Made by a program: the position numbers and the translations under genes. A DNA stretch of 64,000 nt from Enhydrobacter sp. (GTDB lineage: Bacteria; Pseudomonadota; Alphaproteobacteria; Reyranellales; Reyranellaceae), in NCBI GenBank assembly GCA_025808875.1, contig CP075528.1, forward strand, positions 1,116,001 to 1,180,000, read 5' to 3'. A model generated the notes under the pieces. The model saw only the letters and a list, made by a program, of their open reading frames with translations, was not told the origin of the DNA and searched no databases. Below, in pieces: positions 1-11,192 of the stretch; position 1 is the stretch's first letter; each line of letters opens with the position of its first letter.

Positions 1-1047
1 AAATCAGACAATGAGCGGTCCGGCGTGCTGTCCACCGCCATGTCGTTCCTCGGGCTTTACCGCGATCCGGTAGTGGCCGAAGTGACTCGCCGCTGTGATT
101 GGCGCATCACCGACATCGTCGGCGGGACGCGGCCATCGACGCTCTACCTCGTGGTGCCGCCGTCCGACATCGCGCGCACCAAGCCGCTGATCCGGCTTCT
201 CCTCAACCAGATCGGACGCCGCCTGACCGAGGACCTGCGGGCAAAGGGAGGCCGACACCGTCTGCTCCTCATGCTCGACGAGTTTCCAGCGCTCGGGCGC
301 CTCGACTTCTTCGAGTCCGCGTTGGCCTTTATGGCCGGCTATGGCCTGAAGAGCTTCCTGATCGCGCAGTCGTTGAACCAGATCGAGAAAGCCTATGGCC
401 CGAACAACTCGATCCTCGACAACTGCCATGTCCGCGTCAGCTTCGCGACCAATGACGAGCGGACGGCCAAGCGCGTGTCGGATGCGCTGGGCACCGCGAC
501 CGAGATGCGCGCGATGCGGAACTATGCCGGGCACAGGCTGAGCCCATGGCTCGGCCATCTGATGGTGTCGCGATCGGAGACCGCGCGCCCGCTGCTGACG
601 CCGGGCGAGGTGATGCAGCTCCCACCCGCCGACGAGATCGTCATGGTTTCCGGAACGCCGCCGATCCGCGCGAAGAAGGCGCGCTACTTCGAGGATCGTC
701 GGTTTCAGGAACGCATCCTGCCACCGCCGGCGCTGGCAAAGACAGCGGCGGCAAAGTCGGACGACTGGAGCAAGATGCCGCTGCCGCCGCGGCCGGAGAT
801 CGAGGGCGCCGCCGCAAAGGATGGCCAGGGCGACGACGAGGATCCGACCGGCTCGGAACGCCGCCACCAGCCCGAGCTGAACAAGGCCGGGACCGTCGAG
901 AAGAAGGCGCCGATCAACAACGAGTTCGACCTCGATGGTCCCGACGACGCCGATGACGACGCCGCGCGCGCACGCCGGCTGAACCAGGTGATGCAGGGCA
1001 TCGCGCGGCAGGTCTCGCTCGATCCCAACGATGGGATGGACCTCTGA
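1..1047 (+). CDS. traG: Conjugal transfer coupling protein TraG (VirD4 family), 3' part
   Basis: The inner-membrane ATPase TraG docks the relaxosome to the type IV channel. The frame is open from base 1, so the gene starts before the window and only about 348 C-terminal residues are seen. The NERSGVLSTAMSFLGLYRDP segment, a Walker B strand (LLLMLDEFPALG, about residue 90) and the following SFLIAQSLNQI region are typical of TraG/VirD4. The membrane-anchoring N-terminus and Walker A must lie upstream of the window. The tail after about residue 245 is acidic, low-complexity and family-variable. It is followed 2 nt later by the CopG-like gene and then the trb operon, the standard order in Rhizobiales conjugative elements. 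Confidence 0.93.
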   Translation, partial: KSDNERSGVLSTAMSFLGLYRDPVVAEVTRRCDWRITDIVGGTRPSTLYLVVPPSDIARTKPLIRLLLNQIGRRLTEDLRAKGGRHRLLLMLDEFPALGRLDFFESALAFMAGYGLKSFLIAQSLNQIEKAYGPNNSILDNCHVRVSFATNDERTAKRVSDALGTATEMRAMRNYAGHRLSPWLGHLMVSRSETARPLLTPGEVMQLPPADEIVMVSGTPPIRAKKARYFEDRRFQERILPPPALAKTAAAKSDDWSKMPLPPRPEIEGAAAKDGQGDDEDPTGSERRHQPELNKAGTVEKKAPINNEFDLDGPDDADDDAARARRLNQVMQGIARQVSLDPNDGMDL

Positions 1048-1049
1048 GC

Positions 1050-1490
1050 GTGGCGATCATGAAGATTCCGAAGAAGCAGCGCCTCTCGGTCTATCTCGAT
1101 CCGGACATCATGAAGGCGCTCACCGCTTATGCCGCGCGTCGCGATCAATCGCGATCCCTGGTCGCGGAAGCGGCGATCGCATCCTTCCTGTCACCCGACA
1201 CCGCCGAGCGCCAGGAAGCCGCGACCACCAAGCGATTGGACCAGCTCGACCGGCGCATGACACGCATGGAACGCGACCTCGGCATTTCCGTGGAAATGCT
1301 CGCGGTGTTCGTCCGCCACTGGCTCACCACCAACCCGCCGTTGCCGGAGCCAGCCCAGGCGGCCGCACGCGCACAGGCGGGCGAGCGGTACGACGCCTTC
1401 GTCGCCGCGCTCGGCCGGCGACTCGCGAAGGGACCGAAGGTGCGTGAGGAGATTTCCGAAGACGTCACGGGCATCGCGGGCGCGGAATAA
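1050..1490 (+). CDS. CopG-family ribbon-helix-helix protein of the trb locus
   Basis: A 146-residue protein starting at a GTG two bases after the traG stop, so translationally linked to it. Residues 8-45 (QRLSVYLDPDIMKALTAYAA, then RDQSRSLVAEAAI) fit a ribbon-helix-helix DNA-binding domain. The remainder is helical with a possible coiled coil around residues 55-80. Genes annotated as CopG regulators occupy exactly this place between traG and trbB in many alphaproteobacterial ICEs. Control of the transfer genes is an inference from family and position. An internal ATG three codons on (1059) could also serve as start. Confidence 0.8.
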   Translation: MAIMKIPKKQRLSVYLDPDIMKALTAYAARRDQSRSLVAEAAIASFLSPDTAERQEAATTKRLDQLDRRMTRMERDLGISVEMLAVFVRHWLTTNPPLPEPAQAAARAQAGERYDAFVAALGRRLAKGPKVREEISEDVTGIAGAE

Positions 1491-1659
1491 CCATCGCGTA
1501 ACGTGTCGCAAGCGTCCGGCAGTTCCGCCCTGTCCCTGTCTTTGTACGCCAGAGCACTACGACCCCGTTCTGCTTGTTGTCATGCCCTGATTTCTGCCTC
1601 TTCTACTGATCCCCGATCCAGGGCCGCGTGTTCGCGGTCCCGCACAGAACGGGGACGAC

Positions 1660-2643
1660 ATGGCGGTTTCTCACCAGCAATCAGAGGCGACCCTGCGAGG
1701 CGCGCGCATGTTGCGCACAGCCCTCGGCCCCGCCATCGCCGGATTCCTGGAAGACCCGTCGATCGTCGAGGTGATGCTCAATCCCGACGGGCGGCTCTGG
1801 ATCGACCGCCTGTCCGAGGGGCTCTCCGACACCGGAGAGCGTCTGTCGCCCGCGGACGGCGAGCGCATCGTCCGCCTCGTCGCGCATCATGTCGGCGCAG
1901 AGGTTCATTCCGGTTCACCACGCGTTTCGGCGGAGCTTCCCGAAACGGGGGAGCGGTTCGAAGGCCTCTTGCCTCCTGTCGTGGCGGCGCCGGCGTTCGC
2001 GATCCGCAAACCCGCCGTCGCTGTCTTCACGCTCGATGACTACGTCGCCGCCGACATCATGTCGGTCGAACAGGCGGAGGTGCTCCGCCACGCCGTCGCG
2101 GACCGCCGCAACATCCTCGTCGCCGGCGGCACCTCGACCGGCAAGACGACGCTCACCAACGCGCTGCTCGCCGAGGTGTCGAAGACCTCCGACCGCGTCG
2201 TTCTGATCGAGGACACGCGCGAGCTGCAATGCGCCGCGCCCAACCTGGTCGCCATGCGGACGAAGGATGGCGTCGCATCGCTCTCCGATCTCGTCCGCTC
2301 CTCGCTTCGCTTGCGCCCCGATCGCATTCCGATCGGAGAGGTGCGCGGCGCCGAGGCGTTGGATTTGCTCAAGGCATGGGGGACGGGCCACCCGGGCGGC
2401 ATCGGCACGATCCACGCCGGCACCGCGATCGGCGCGCTGCGCCGCCTCGAGCAGCTCATTCAGGAAGCCGTCATCACCGTCCCGCGCGCGCTGATCGCCG
2501 AGACCATCGATCTCGTCGCCGTGCTCAGCGGCCGCGGCTCGACCCGTCGCCTCGCCGCACTCGCCCGCGTCAAAGGCCTTCAGCCGGACGGCGACTACCG
2601 CGTCATCCCCGCAACCCAGCCCGTCTCAGGAGACCCCGAATGA
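1660..2643 (+). CDS. trbB: Conjugal transfer ATPase TrbB (VirB11 family)
   Basis: A hexameric secretion ATPase at the cytoplasmic base of the mating channel. The 327 residues carry Walker [10 protein letters not shown] at 156-164, an Asp-box/Walker B strand ([11 protein letters not shown], about 182) and the His-box region [14 protein letters not shown] near 246, all typical of VirB11/TrbB, and length is normal. The gap of about 170 nt after the CopG-like gene is the longest inside this transfer block and probably carries the trb promoter. The stop codon overlaps the trbC start by 4 nt. Confidence 0.95.
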   Translation: MAVSHQQSEATLRGARMLRTALGPAIAGFLEDPSIVEVMLNPDGRLWIDRLSEGLSDTGERLSPADGERIVRLVAHHVGAEVHSGSPRVSAELPETGERFEGLLPPVVAAPAFAIRKPAVAVFTLDDYVAADIMSVEQAEVLRHAVADRRNILVAGGTSTGKTTLTNALLAEVSKTSDRVVLIEDTRELQCAAPNLVAMRTKDGVASLSDLVRSSLRLRPDRIPIGEVRGAEALDLLKAWGTGHPGGIGTIHAGTAIGALRRLEQLIQEAVITVPRALIAETIDLVAVLSGRGSTRRLAALARVKGLQPDGDYRVIPATQPVSGDPE

Positions 2644-2972
2644 TCCGTCATGCCTTGCTCGCGCGCCGTCACATCGCGACAGCCGTGTCCGTCACCGTCG
2701 TCAGCATGATGCTGGCGCCGGCGGCTTATGCTTCCGGCTCATCGATGCCGTGGGAAGCGCCGCTGCAGTCCATCCTCGAATCCATCGAGGGACCTGTGGC
2801 CAAGATCATCGCCGTGATGATCATCATCATCACGGGTCTGACGCTCGCCTTCGGCGACACATCAGGCGGTGCGCGGAAGCTGATCCAGATCGTGTTCGGC
2901 CTCTCGATCGCCTTCGCCGCGTCGAGCTTCTTCCTGTCGTTCTTCTCTTTCGGCGGCGGAGCGCTCGTTTGA
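2640..2972 (+). CDS. trbC: Conjugal transfer pilin TrbC (VirB2 family)
   Basis: A 110-residue pilin precursor. The start at 2640 is chosen because it overlaps the trbB stop (ATGA) and gives an N-terminal signal region (about residues 10-32, ending PAAYA). Two membrane segments follow, around residues 54-72 (VAKIIAVMIIIITGLTLAF) and 84-104. This layout, long signal then two helices, is diagnostic of VirB2/TrbC pilins. A longer upstream frame exists but runs inside trbB. Overlaps trbD by 1 nt. Confidence 0.92.
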   Translation: MIRHALLARRHIATAVSVTVVSMMLAPAAYASGSSMPWEAPLQSILESIEGPVAKIIAVMIIIITGLTLAFGDTSGGARKLIQIVFGLSIAFAASSFFLSFFSFGGGALV

Positions 2973-3253
2973 TGGCGAGCTTGATCGATAGCACCGGCGA
3001 CGTGCCGGGCTACGCCGTCCCGGTCCATCGGGCGCTCACCGAGCATATCCTGCTCGGCGGCGCGCCGCGCTCGATCGCCATCCTCAACGGCACGCTCGCG
3101 GCGGCGCTCGGCCTCGGCCTGCGCCTCTGGCTGGTCGGTCTCGGGCTCTGGGCGATCGGGCATTTCGCGGCGGTGTGGGCGGCCAAACGCGATCCGCAAT
3201 TCGTCGACGTGGTGCGCCGTCACCTGCGCATCCCCGGCCACCTGAGCGCGTGA
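2972..3253 (+). CDS. trbD: Conjugal transfer protein TrbD (VirB3 family)
   Basis: A 93-residue inner-membrane protein whose ATG shares its first base with the last base of the trbC stop. It has the VirB3-like pattern: a short polar N-terminus including PVHRALTEHILLGGAPR, then hydrophobic segments about residues 36-70, and the AAKRDPQFVDVVRRHLR motif near the C-terminus that is typical of TrbD. In this family it works with TrbE in pilus assembly. Confidence 0.92.
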   Translation: MASLIDSTGDVPGYAVPVHRALTEHILLGGAPRSIAILNGTLAAALGLGLRLWLVGLGLWAIGHFAAVWAAKRDPQFVDVVRRHLRIPGHLSA

Positions 3254-3260
3254 GGCCCCG

Positions 3261-5699
3261 ATGATGAACCTTGCCGAATATCGCCGGACCTCAACCCGCC
3301 TCGCGGATTTCCTGCCCTGGGCCGCGCTCGCGGGCGAGGGCATCGTCCTCAACAAGGACGGCAGCTTCCAACGCACCGCTCGCTTTCGCGGTCCCGACCT
3401 CGATTCCGCGGTGCCGGCCGAACTTGTCGCCGTCGCCGGCCGCCTCAACAACGCCTTCCGCCGGCTTGGCTCGGGATGGGCGATCTTCGTCGAGGCGCAG
3501 CGGCATGGCGCCGGCGCCTATCCGGCGAGCCGCTTTCCCGAGGCCGCGTCCGCCCTGGTCGACGCCGAACGCAAAGCCGATTTCGAGGAAGACGCCTCGC
3601 ACTTTGAGTCCAGCTACTTCCTGACCTTCGTCTACCTGCCACCGGCCGAGGACGCCGCCCGCGCCGAGAGCTGGCTCTATGAAGGCAAGGCCGACAACGG
3701 TCTTGACCCACATGAGGCGTTACGCGGCTTCGCTGATCGCACCGATCGCGTGCTCCAGCTCGTCGAGAACTTCATGCCGGAATGTGCATGGCTCGATGAC
3801 GGCGAGACGCTGACTTATCTTCATTCGACCGTCTCGACCAAACGCCATCGTGTGCGCGTGCCCGAGACGCCCATGTATCTCGATGCGCTGCTGGCCGATC
3901 AGCCGCTCACGGGCGGATTGGAGCCGCGCCTCGGCGACAAGCATCTCCGCATCCTGACCATCGTCGGCTTTCCGACCGCGACCACGCCCGGGCTGCTCGA
4001 TGACCTCAACCGGCTCGCCTTCCCGTATCGCTGGTCGACGCGCGCCGTCCTTCTCGACAAGACCGACGCCACCAAGCTGCTCACCAAGATCCGCCGGCAA
4101 TGGTTCGCCAAGCGCAAGAGCATCATGGCGATCCTGAAGGAGGTGATGACCAACGAGGCGTCGGTCCTCGTCGACACCGATGCGGCGAACAAGGCGGCCG
4201 ATGCCGATCTCGCGCTTCAGGAACTCGGCGCGGACTATGCCGGTCAGGCCTATGTCACCGCGACGGTCGCCGTCTGGGACGCCGATCCACGCATCGCCGC
4301 CGAGAAGCTGCGCCTGGTGGAGAAGATCGTTCAGGGCCGCGACTTCACCGCGATGGCTGAGACGATCAACGCCGTCGACGCCTGGCTTGGCTCGCTGCCC
4401 GGCCATGTCTACGCCAACGTCCGGCAACCGCCGATCTCGACGCTCAATCTCGCCCACATGATTCCGCTGTCGGCGGTGTGGGCGGGGCCGGAACGGGACG
4501 AGCATTTCGGGCAACCCCCCTTGCTTTATGGCAGGACCGAAGGCTCGACCCCGTTCCGGTTTTCCCTTCATGTCGGCGATGTCGGTCACACGCTCGTCGT
4601 TGGGCCGACCGGCGCCGGCAAATCAGTGCTGCTGGCGCTGATGGCGCTGCAGTTCCGGCGCTATTCGGGCTCGCAGGTCTTCGCCTTCGATTTCGGCGGC
4701 TCGATCCGCGCCGCGGCGCTCGCCATGGGCGGCGATTGGCACGATCTCGGCGGCGGGCTGACCGAGGGCGCGGCCGACAGCGTGTCGCTGCAACCGCTCG
4801 CCGGCATCCACCACGTGCCGGAACGCGCGTGGGCGGCGGATTGGATCGTCGCGATCCTGCAGCGCGAGGGCGTGACGATCGCGCCGGAGGTGAAGGAATA
4901 TATCTGGACGGCGCTGACCTCGCTCGCGAGCGCGCCTGTTAGCGAACGCACCATCACCGGGCTTGCAGTCCTCCTTCAATCGAACGACCTCAAACAGGCG
5001 CTACGACCCTATTGCGTCGGAGGCGCCTATGGTCGCCTGCTCGACGCCGAGAACGAGCATCTTGGCGAAGCCTCTGTGCAGGCGTTCGAGACCGAGGGCC
5101 TGATCGGCACGGGCGCGGCGCCGGCCGTGCTCGCCTACCTGTTCCATCGCATCGAGGATCGCCTGGATGGCAGCCCCACGCTGCTCATCGTCGACGAAGG
5201 CTGGCTGGCGCTCGACGACGAGGATTTCGCTGGTCAGCTCCGCGAATGGCTGAAGACGCTGCGCAAGAAGAACGCCTCCGTCGTCTTCGCCACCCAGTCG
5301 CTTTCCGACATCGACAGTTCGGCGATTGCGCCCGCCATCATCGAGAGCTGCCAGACCAGGCTCCTATTGCCGAACGAGCGCGCGATCGAACCGCAGATCA
5401 CCGCGATCTACCGGCGCTTCGGCCTCAACGACCGCCAGATCGAGATCCTCGCCCGCGCGATGCCCAAGCGCGACTATTACTGCCAGTCCCGCCGCGGCAA
5501 CCGGCTGTTCGAGCTCGGTCTGTCCGAGGTGGCGCTGGCGCTGTGCGCCGCTTCCTCGAAGACCGATCAAGCCGCCATCGAACGCGTCATCGCCGAACAT
5601 GGACGCGAGGGCTTTCTGCCGGCCTGGCTGCGGCTGCGTGGCGTCGCCTGGGCCGCCGACCTCATCCCCAACCTTAACAACCTGGAGACACAGCCATGA
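3261..5699 (+). CDS. trbE: Conjugal transfer ATPase TrbE (VirB4 family)
   Basis: An 812-residue VirB4-type ATPase, full family length, energising pilus assembly and substrate transfer. Walker A GPTGAGKS lies near residues 447-455 and Walker B LLIVDEGW near residue 641; the C-terminal half has the FATQSLSDIDSSAIAPAIIE segment expected of the family. The N-terminal about 400 residues form the CagE/TrbE/VirB4 domain. It starts 7 nt after trbD (ATGATG; the first is annotated) and overlaps trbJ by 4 nt. Confidence 0.95.
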   Translation: MMNLAEYRRTSTRLADFLPWAALAGEGIVLNKDGSFQRTARFRGPDLDSAVPAELVAVAGRLNNAFRRLGSGWAIFVEAQRHGAGAYPASRFPEAASALVDAERKADFEEDASHFESSYFLTFVYLPPAEDAARAESWLYEGKADNGLDPHEALRGFADRTDRVLQLVENFMPECAWLDDGETLTYLHSTVSTKRHRVRVPETPMYLDALLADQPLTGGLEPRLGDKHLRILTIVGFPTATTPGLLDDLNRLAFPYRWSTRAVLLDKTDATKLLTKIRRQWFAKRKSIMAILKEVMTNEASVLVDTDAANKAADADLALQELGADYAGQAYVTATVAVWDADPRIAAEKLRLVEKIVQGRDFTAMAETINAVDAWLGSLPGHVYANVRQPPISTLNLAHMIPLSAVWAGPERDEHFGQPPLLYGRTEGSTPFRFSLHVGDVGHTLVVGPTGAGKSVLLALMALQFRRYSGSQVFAFDFGGSIRAAALAMGGDWHDLGGGLTEGAADSVSLQPLAGIHHVPERAWAADWIVAILQREGVTIAPEVKEYIWTALTSLASAPVSERTITGLAVLLQSNDLKQALRPYCVGGAYGRLLDAENEHLGEASVQAFETEGLIGTGAAPAVLAYLFHRIEDRLDGSPTLLIVDEGWLALDDEDFAGQLREWLKTLRKKNASVVFATQSLSDIDSSAIAPAIIESCQTRLLLPNERAIEPQITAIYRRFGLNDRQIEILARAMPKRDYYCQSRRGNRLFELGLSEVALALCAASSKTDQAAIERVIAEHGREGFLPAWLRLRGVAWAADLIPNLNNLETQP

Positions 5700-6457
5700 T
5701 CTTCCGTCGCTCACGCGCGGCGCTTCTTGCCGCGTCGATCCTTTCCATTCCCGTGGCGATGTCGCCCGTGATGGTCCAGCCGGCATCCGCGCAATGGGTC
5801 GTCTACGACCCAACGAACTACGTGCAGAATGTTCTCTCCGCCGCCCGCGCCCTGGAGCAGATCAACAATCAGATCACCTCGCTTCAAAACGAAGCGACGA
5901 TGCTGATCAACCAGGCGCGCAATCTCGCAAGCCTGCCTTACTCCTCGCTTCAGCGGTTGCAGCAGTCCGTGCAGCGGACGCAGCAGCTTCTCGGCCAGGC
6001 GCAGCGCATCGCCTACGACGTCCAGCAGATCGACCAGGCCTTTACTTCCACCTACGGCAATGCGTCGATGTCTGCCTCCGACCAGCAGCTCGTCTCGCAG
6101 GCGCGCGAGCGCTGGCAGAACACCGTCGGCGGCTTGCAGGACGCCATGCGCGTGCAGGCCGGTGTCGTCGGCAACATCGACACCAACCGCGCCGAGATGT
6201 CGGCGCTCATTGGTCAGAGTCAGGGCGCTACCGGCGCCTTGCAGGCGGCGCAGGCCGGCAATCAGCTCCTCGCGCTCCAGGCCCAGCAGCTCGCCGATCT
6301 CACGGCTGTCGTCGCTGCGAACGGCCGGGCTCAGGCACTGACCGAAGCGGAACGCGCGGCGGCTGCCGAGCAGGGTCGCGAGCAGCGCCGCCGCTTCCTG
6401 ACCCCCGGCAGCGGCTATCAGCCCGGCAACGCCCGCATGTTCCCGAATGGCAACTAA
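5696..6457 (+). CDS. trbJ: Conjugal transfer protein TrbJ (VirB5-like)
   Basis: A 253-residue exported protein with a signal peptide ending near residue 31 (QPASAQW). The YDPTNYVQNVLSAARALEQI motif just after the cleavage site is characteristic of TrbJ. The body is rich in Gln and heptad-like, consistent with the helical VirB5 fold that sits at the pilus tip. Starts inside the trbE stop (4-nt overlap). Confidence 0.93.
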   Translation: MIFRRSRAALLAASILSIPVAMSPVMVQPASAQWVVYDPTNYVQNVLSAARALEQINNQITSLQNEATMLINQARNLASLPYSSLQRLQQSVQRTQQLLGQAQRIAYDVQQIDQAFTSTYGNASMSASDQQLVSQARERWQNTVGGLQDAMRVQAGVVGNIDTNRAEMSALIGQSQGATGALQAAQAGNQLLALQAQQLADLTAVVAANGRAQALTEAERAAAAEQGREQRRRFLTPGSGYQPGNARMFPNGN

Positions 6458-6479
6458 GGCCCCGCAAGAGGATCGTGTC

Positions 6480-6776
6480 ATGGACGGCAAGCTCTTGGCG
6501 CGCCTTGGCGCCGTCGTCTTCGTCGCCGTCGCCATCACGGCGACGGCGATCGAGATGTCCCGGAAAGAGGAAGAGCCGGCCGGCCAAGCGTTGCGGCCAG
6601 TTGAAGTCACGCCGGCCGATCCGCTGCGCCAGGCGCAGCGGCGGTGCCAACTGCTCGGCGAGGCCGCCGCGCGCGATGCCGAATGCCTGCGCACCTGGGC
6701 CGCAACCCGCGACCGCTTCCTCGGCGTTGCGCCGGCGCCAGCGCCGACGTCGCCGCAGCATGACGACGGGCGGTGA
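6480..6776 (+). CDS. Putative entry-exclusion protein TrbK-alt
   Basis: A 98-residue protein with one N-terminal membrane/signal segment (about residues 4-24) and a short periplasmic domain with three Cys and the pattern ADPLRQAQRRCQLLGEAA. This matches the TrbK-alt family found between trbJ and trbL in Rhizobiales. The role, blocking redundant transfer into cells already carrying the element, is known for TrbK of RP4 and assumed here by position. The start at 6480 follows the trbJ stop; an upstream in-frame ATG at 6447 lies inside trbJ and is less likely. Confidence 0.8.
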   Translation: MDGKLLARLGAVVFVAVAITATAIEMSRKEEEPAGQALRPVEVTPADPLRQAQRRCQLLGEAAARDAECLRTWAATRDRFLGVAPAPAPTSPQHDDGR

Positions 6777-6779
6777 TCC

Positions 6780-8132
6780 ATGGGCGGCACCGGCGTCATC
6801 GACCAATTCCTGGAGGTCTTCACCCGCTATATCGATAGCGGATTTGGCCTGCTCGGCGGCGAGGTAGCGTTCATAGCCACGACGCTGATCGTCATCGACG
6901 TGACATTGGCCGCGCTGTTCTGGAGCTGGGGCGCCGACGACGACATCATGGCGCGCCTGGTCAAGAAGACGCTGTTCGTCGGCGTCTTCGCCTACATCAT
7001 CGGCAATTGGAATAGCCTCGCGCGCATCGTGTTCGAGAGCTTCGCGGGGCTCGGCCTGAAGGCGTCGGGCACTGGATTTACCGTCGAAGATCTCATGCGC
7101 CCCGGCCGCGTTGCGCAGACCGGCCTCGACGCCGGCCGCCCGCTGCTCGATTCCATCTCCAACCTGATGGGCTGGATCGCCTTCTTCGAGAACTTCATCC
7201 AGATCGCCTGCCTGTTGTTCGCCTGGGCGCTGGTGCTGCTCGCCTTCTTCATTCTCGCCGTCCAGCTCTTCGTCACCCTGATCGAATTCAAGCTGACGAC
7301 GCTTGCGGGCTTCGTGCTGATCCCGTTCGGCCTGTTCGGCAAATCCGCGTTCATGGCCGAACGCGTCCTCGGCAACGTCATATCGAGCGGCATCAAGGTT
7401 CTGGTGCTCGCCGTCATCATCGGCATCGGCTCGACGTTGTTCTCCCAGTTCACCGCCGGCTTCGCGAACCAGACACCGACGATCGACCAGGCGATGGCGA
7501 TCGTGCTTGCCGCGCTCTCGCTGCTGGGCCTCGGAATCTTCGGCCCTGGCATCGCCAACGGCCTCGTCTCTGGCGGTCCGCAGCTCGGCGCCGGCGCGGC
7601 CGTCGGAACTGGGCTCGCGGCGGGCGGCGCTCTGGTCGCGGCCGGCGCGGCTGGCGGAATGGCCCTTCGCGGCGGCGCCGCTGCTCTTTCCGGAACTGCC
7701 GCTGCCGCTCGAGGGGGAGCGGCCCTGGCCGGTGGCGCCTCGACGGCCTACAGCCTCGGCGCTGCCGGCCAGTCGGGCGTGTCCGCCGTCGGATCTGGAC
7801 TCGGTGGCGTTGCTCGCGCCGCTGGCGCGGCCGCCAGCTCACCGCTGCGTCGCGCGGCCTCCCGGGCAGCAGACGGCATGAAGTCGAGCTTCTCCGATGG
7901 CGCCAAGTCCGCGTTCGCCGCGACGGGTGGCACATCGACCATGGGCACGATCGGCGGGCTCGCGGCCGATGCTGCGCCGGCCGCTGCGGCTGACGGGCCG
8001 CCGGCCTGGGCCCAGCGCATGAAGCGCTCTCAGGCCTTGAGCCACGGTGTGACGGCGGCCGCCCACGCCGTTCGCAGCGGTGACAGCCATGGCGGCGGCT
8101 CCTCTATCAACCTCTCTCAAGGCGATCGCTGA
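6780..8132 (+). CDS. trbL: Conjugal transfer protein TrbL (VirB6 family)
   Basis: A polytopic inner-membrane channel protein of 450 residues. About six membrane segments occupy residues 25-260, with the TrbL/VirB6 core (ALVLLAFFILAVQLFVTLIE and FVLIPFGLFGKSAFMAERVL) clearly seen. The C-terminal about 180 residues are Ala/Gly/Ser-rich, a normal and variable feature of the family. Starts 3 nt after trbK and overlaps trbF by 1 nt. Confidence 0.94.
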   Translation: MGGTGVIDQFLEVFTRYIDSGFGLLGGEVAFIATTLIVIDVTLAALFWSWGADDDIMARLVKKTLFVGVFAYIIGNWNSLARIVFESFAGLGLKASGTGFTVEDLMRPGRVAQTGLDAGRPLLDSISNLMGWIAFFENFIQIACLLFAWALVLLAFFILAVQLFVTLIEFKLTTLAGFVLIPFGLFGKSAFMAERVLGNVISSGIKVLVLAVIIGIGSTLFSQFTAGFANQTPTIDQAMAIVLAALSLLGLGIFGPGIANGLVSGGPQLGAGAAVGTGLAAGGALVAAGAAGGMALRGGAAALSGTAAAARGGAALAGGASTAYSLGAAGQSGVSAVGSGLGGVARAAGAAASSPLRRAASRAADGMKSSFSDGAKSAFAATGGTSTMGTIGGLAADAAPAAAADGPPAWAQRMKRSQALSHGVTAAAHAVRSGDSHGGGSSINLSQGDR

Positions 8133-8811
8133 TGTTCAAACGACCTTCTACTCACTACGGCAAACCACCAGAACCTGAGACGCCTTACCAGCGCGCCGCG
8201 CAGGTCTGGGACGAGCGCATCGGCGCCGCGCGCGTCCAGGCGAAGAATTGGCGGCTCATGGCGTTCGGCTCGCTGATCCTGTCCGCTGGTTTCGCGGCGG
8301 CGCTTGTCTGGCAATCGGCCCGCGGCACGATCGTGCCATGGGTTGTGCAGGTCGACCGGCTCGGCCAAGCGCAGGCGGTGGCGCCAGCGGTCGCCGACTA
8401 TCGTCCCACCGATCCGCAGATCGCTTTTCATCTCGCGCGCTTCATCGAGCAGGTCCGCTCGATTCCGTCCGACGCCATCATCGTTCGGCAGAACTGGCTG
8501 CGCGCCTACGACTTCACGACCGACCGCGGCGCGATGGCGCTGAACGACTACGCGCGATCCAACGACCCTTTTACCAAGGTCGGCCGACAACAGATCGCCG
8601 TCGACGTCTCCAGCGTCATCCGGGCCTCGCCGGACAGTTTCCGCGTCGCCTGGGTCGAGCGCCGGTACGAGAACGGCCAGCTCGCCGAGACGACCCGCTG
8701 GACCGCCATCCTCACCATCGTCGTGCAGGTTCCACGCAACGCCGATCGGCTGCGCGCCAACCCGCTCGGCATCTACGTCAACGCCATCAACTGGTCACGG
8801 GAGCTTGGGCA

Positions 8812-8815
<4 letters not shown>
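8132..8815 (+). CDS. trbF: Conjugal transfer protein TrbF (VirB8 family)
   Basis: A 227-residue bitopic inner-membrane protein: short cytoplasmic N-terminus with TPYQRAAQVWDERIG, one membrane helix around residues 45-65, then a periplasmic VirB8-like domain (NDYARSNDPFTKVGRQQIAV and WTAILTIVVQVP). It nucleates assembly of the channel core. Full length, and overlaps trbG by 4 nt. Confidence 0.94.
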
Positions 8816-9833
<1,018 letters not shown>

Positions 9834-9837
<4 letters not shown>

Positions 9838-11033
9838 GCGAGCCAGAACCCCGGAAAGAAGAAGACGAGGCGCCGCTGACCGGGTCGGCGGACGACGCGG
9901 CCGCCCCGATGCGGCTGCGCGCGGATGCGCCGCGCGTTACGCGGCTCTCGCGCAAGGTGCTCGCCGGCCTCGGACTCGTGGCGAGCGTCGGAATCGGCGC
10001 CGCGTTGATCTATGCGCTCCAGACCGGCGACGCGGGGAGGCCGGCGGACGAACTTTACTCGACCGATAATCGGTCGACCGCCGATGGCCTGGCCGGATTG
10101 CCGCGCGATTACAGCGGTGTTCCCCAATTGGGTCCGCCGCTTCCGGGCGACCTCGGGCGACCCATTCTGGGCGCGCAAAATCGTGGCCAGCCATTGCCAA
10201 ACCAGGCCGGCCTCAGCGCGGAGGAGCAACGCCGGCTGCAGGAAATAGAGACCGCCCGCGTCAGTAGGCTGTTCAGCGGCGCCGAGAACAGGTCCATGGC
10301 CTCGACGGGCCCCGGCGCCGCGACGATCGCGCCGCCGCCCACTCCGGACCTCACCGGCCTCGGCCTCGCGCCGCCACCCGCCACCCCATCGGCCCAGGAT
10401 CGACAGCTCGCATTTCTCAATGCGGCGGCCGATCGGCGCACCGTCGCACCCGATCGCGTCGCCGCACCGGCGTCGCCTTACATCCTTCAGGCAGGCGCCG
10501 TGATCGCGGCGGCGCTCATCACCGGCATCCGCTCCGACCTACCCGGCCAGATCACCGCGCAGGTGACGGAGAACATCTATGACAGCCCAACGGGACGTAT
10601 CCTCCTGGTGCCGCAAGGCACGCGCGTGATCGGCCAGTACAATAACAGCGTTCAGTTCGGTCAGAGCCGCGTGCTCCTGGTCTGGAACCGGCTGATCTTC
10701 CCAAACGGGCGCTCGATCGTTCTCGAGCGCCAGCCCGGCGCCGATGCGGAGGGTTACGCCGGCCTTCAGGATGGCGTCGATTATCATTGGTGGGAGCTGG
10801 CGAAAGCTGCGGGGCTCTCCACGTTGCTGAGCGTCGGAGCCGAGCTCGCCACTAATGACGACGACCGCCTGGTCCAGGCCATCCGCAACGGTGGGCAGGA
10901 CACCATCAACGATGCCGGCCAGCAGATCGTGCGCCGCCAGCTCAACGTCGCCCCGACACTGACGATCCGGCCGGGCTTTCCCGTTCGCGTCATCGTTACG
11001 CGGGATTTGGTGCTCGAACCCTACGGAGATTAG
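9834..11033 (+). CDS. trbI: Conjugal transfer protein TrbI (VirB10 family)
   Basis: A 399-residue energy-sensing scaffold spanning both membranes. GTG start overlapping trbG; cytoplasmic N-terminus, one membrane helix near residues 40-62, a Pro-rich periplasmic linker (about 140-190), then the VirB10 beta-barrel domain with the antenna region (LQAGAVIAAALITGIRSDLP, VPQGTRVIGQYNNSVQFGQ). Full length. It is the last intact gene of the trb operon. Confidence 0.95.
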
Positions 11034-11036
11034 CTG

Positions 11037-11192
11037 ATGGCCAAGCTCAAGCTGGGGCCGCTCGAAGACGACAAGCCGGCGAAGATCTCAATGGAGTTGC
11101 CCGCTGCACTTTACCGCGATCTCATCGCCTATGCTGATTATCTGAACAGTCAACATGTCTCACCAGTAGGAGGTGAACCATGCCGGATTTGA
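11037..11192 (+). pseudogene. DUF2274 gene, N-terminal fragment (split)
   Basis: Directly after trbI (3 nt) begins a frame reading MAKLKLGPLEDDKPAKISME and continuing to about residue 37 (LIAYADYL) like the N-terminus of the small DUF2274 protein that usually ends trb operons. After that it diverges to an unrelated short tail and stops at residue 51, where the family runs to about 70-80 residues. A matching C-terminal half in the same strand is found at about 18035-18205. The intervening 6.9 kb is therefore best read as inserted or recombined DNA. Confidence 0.75.
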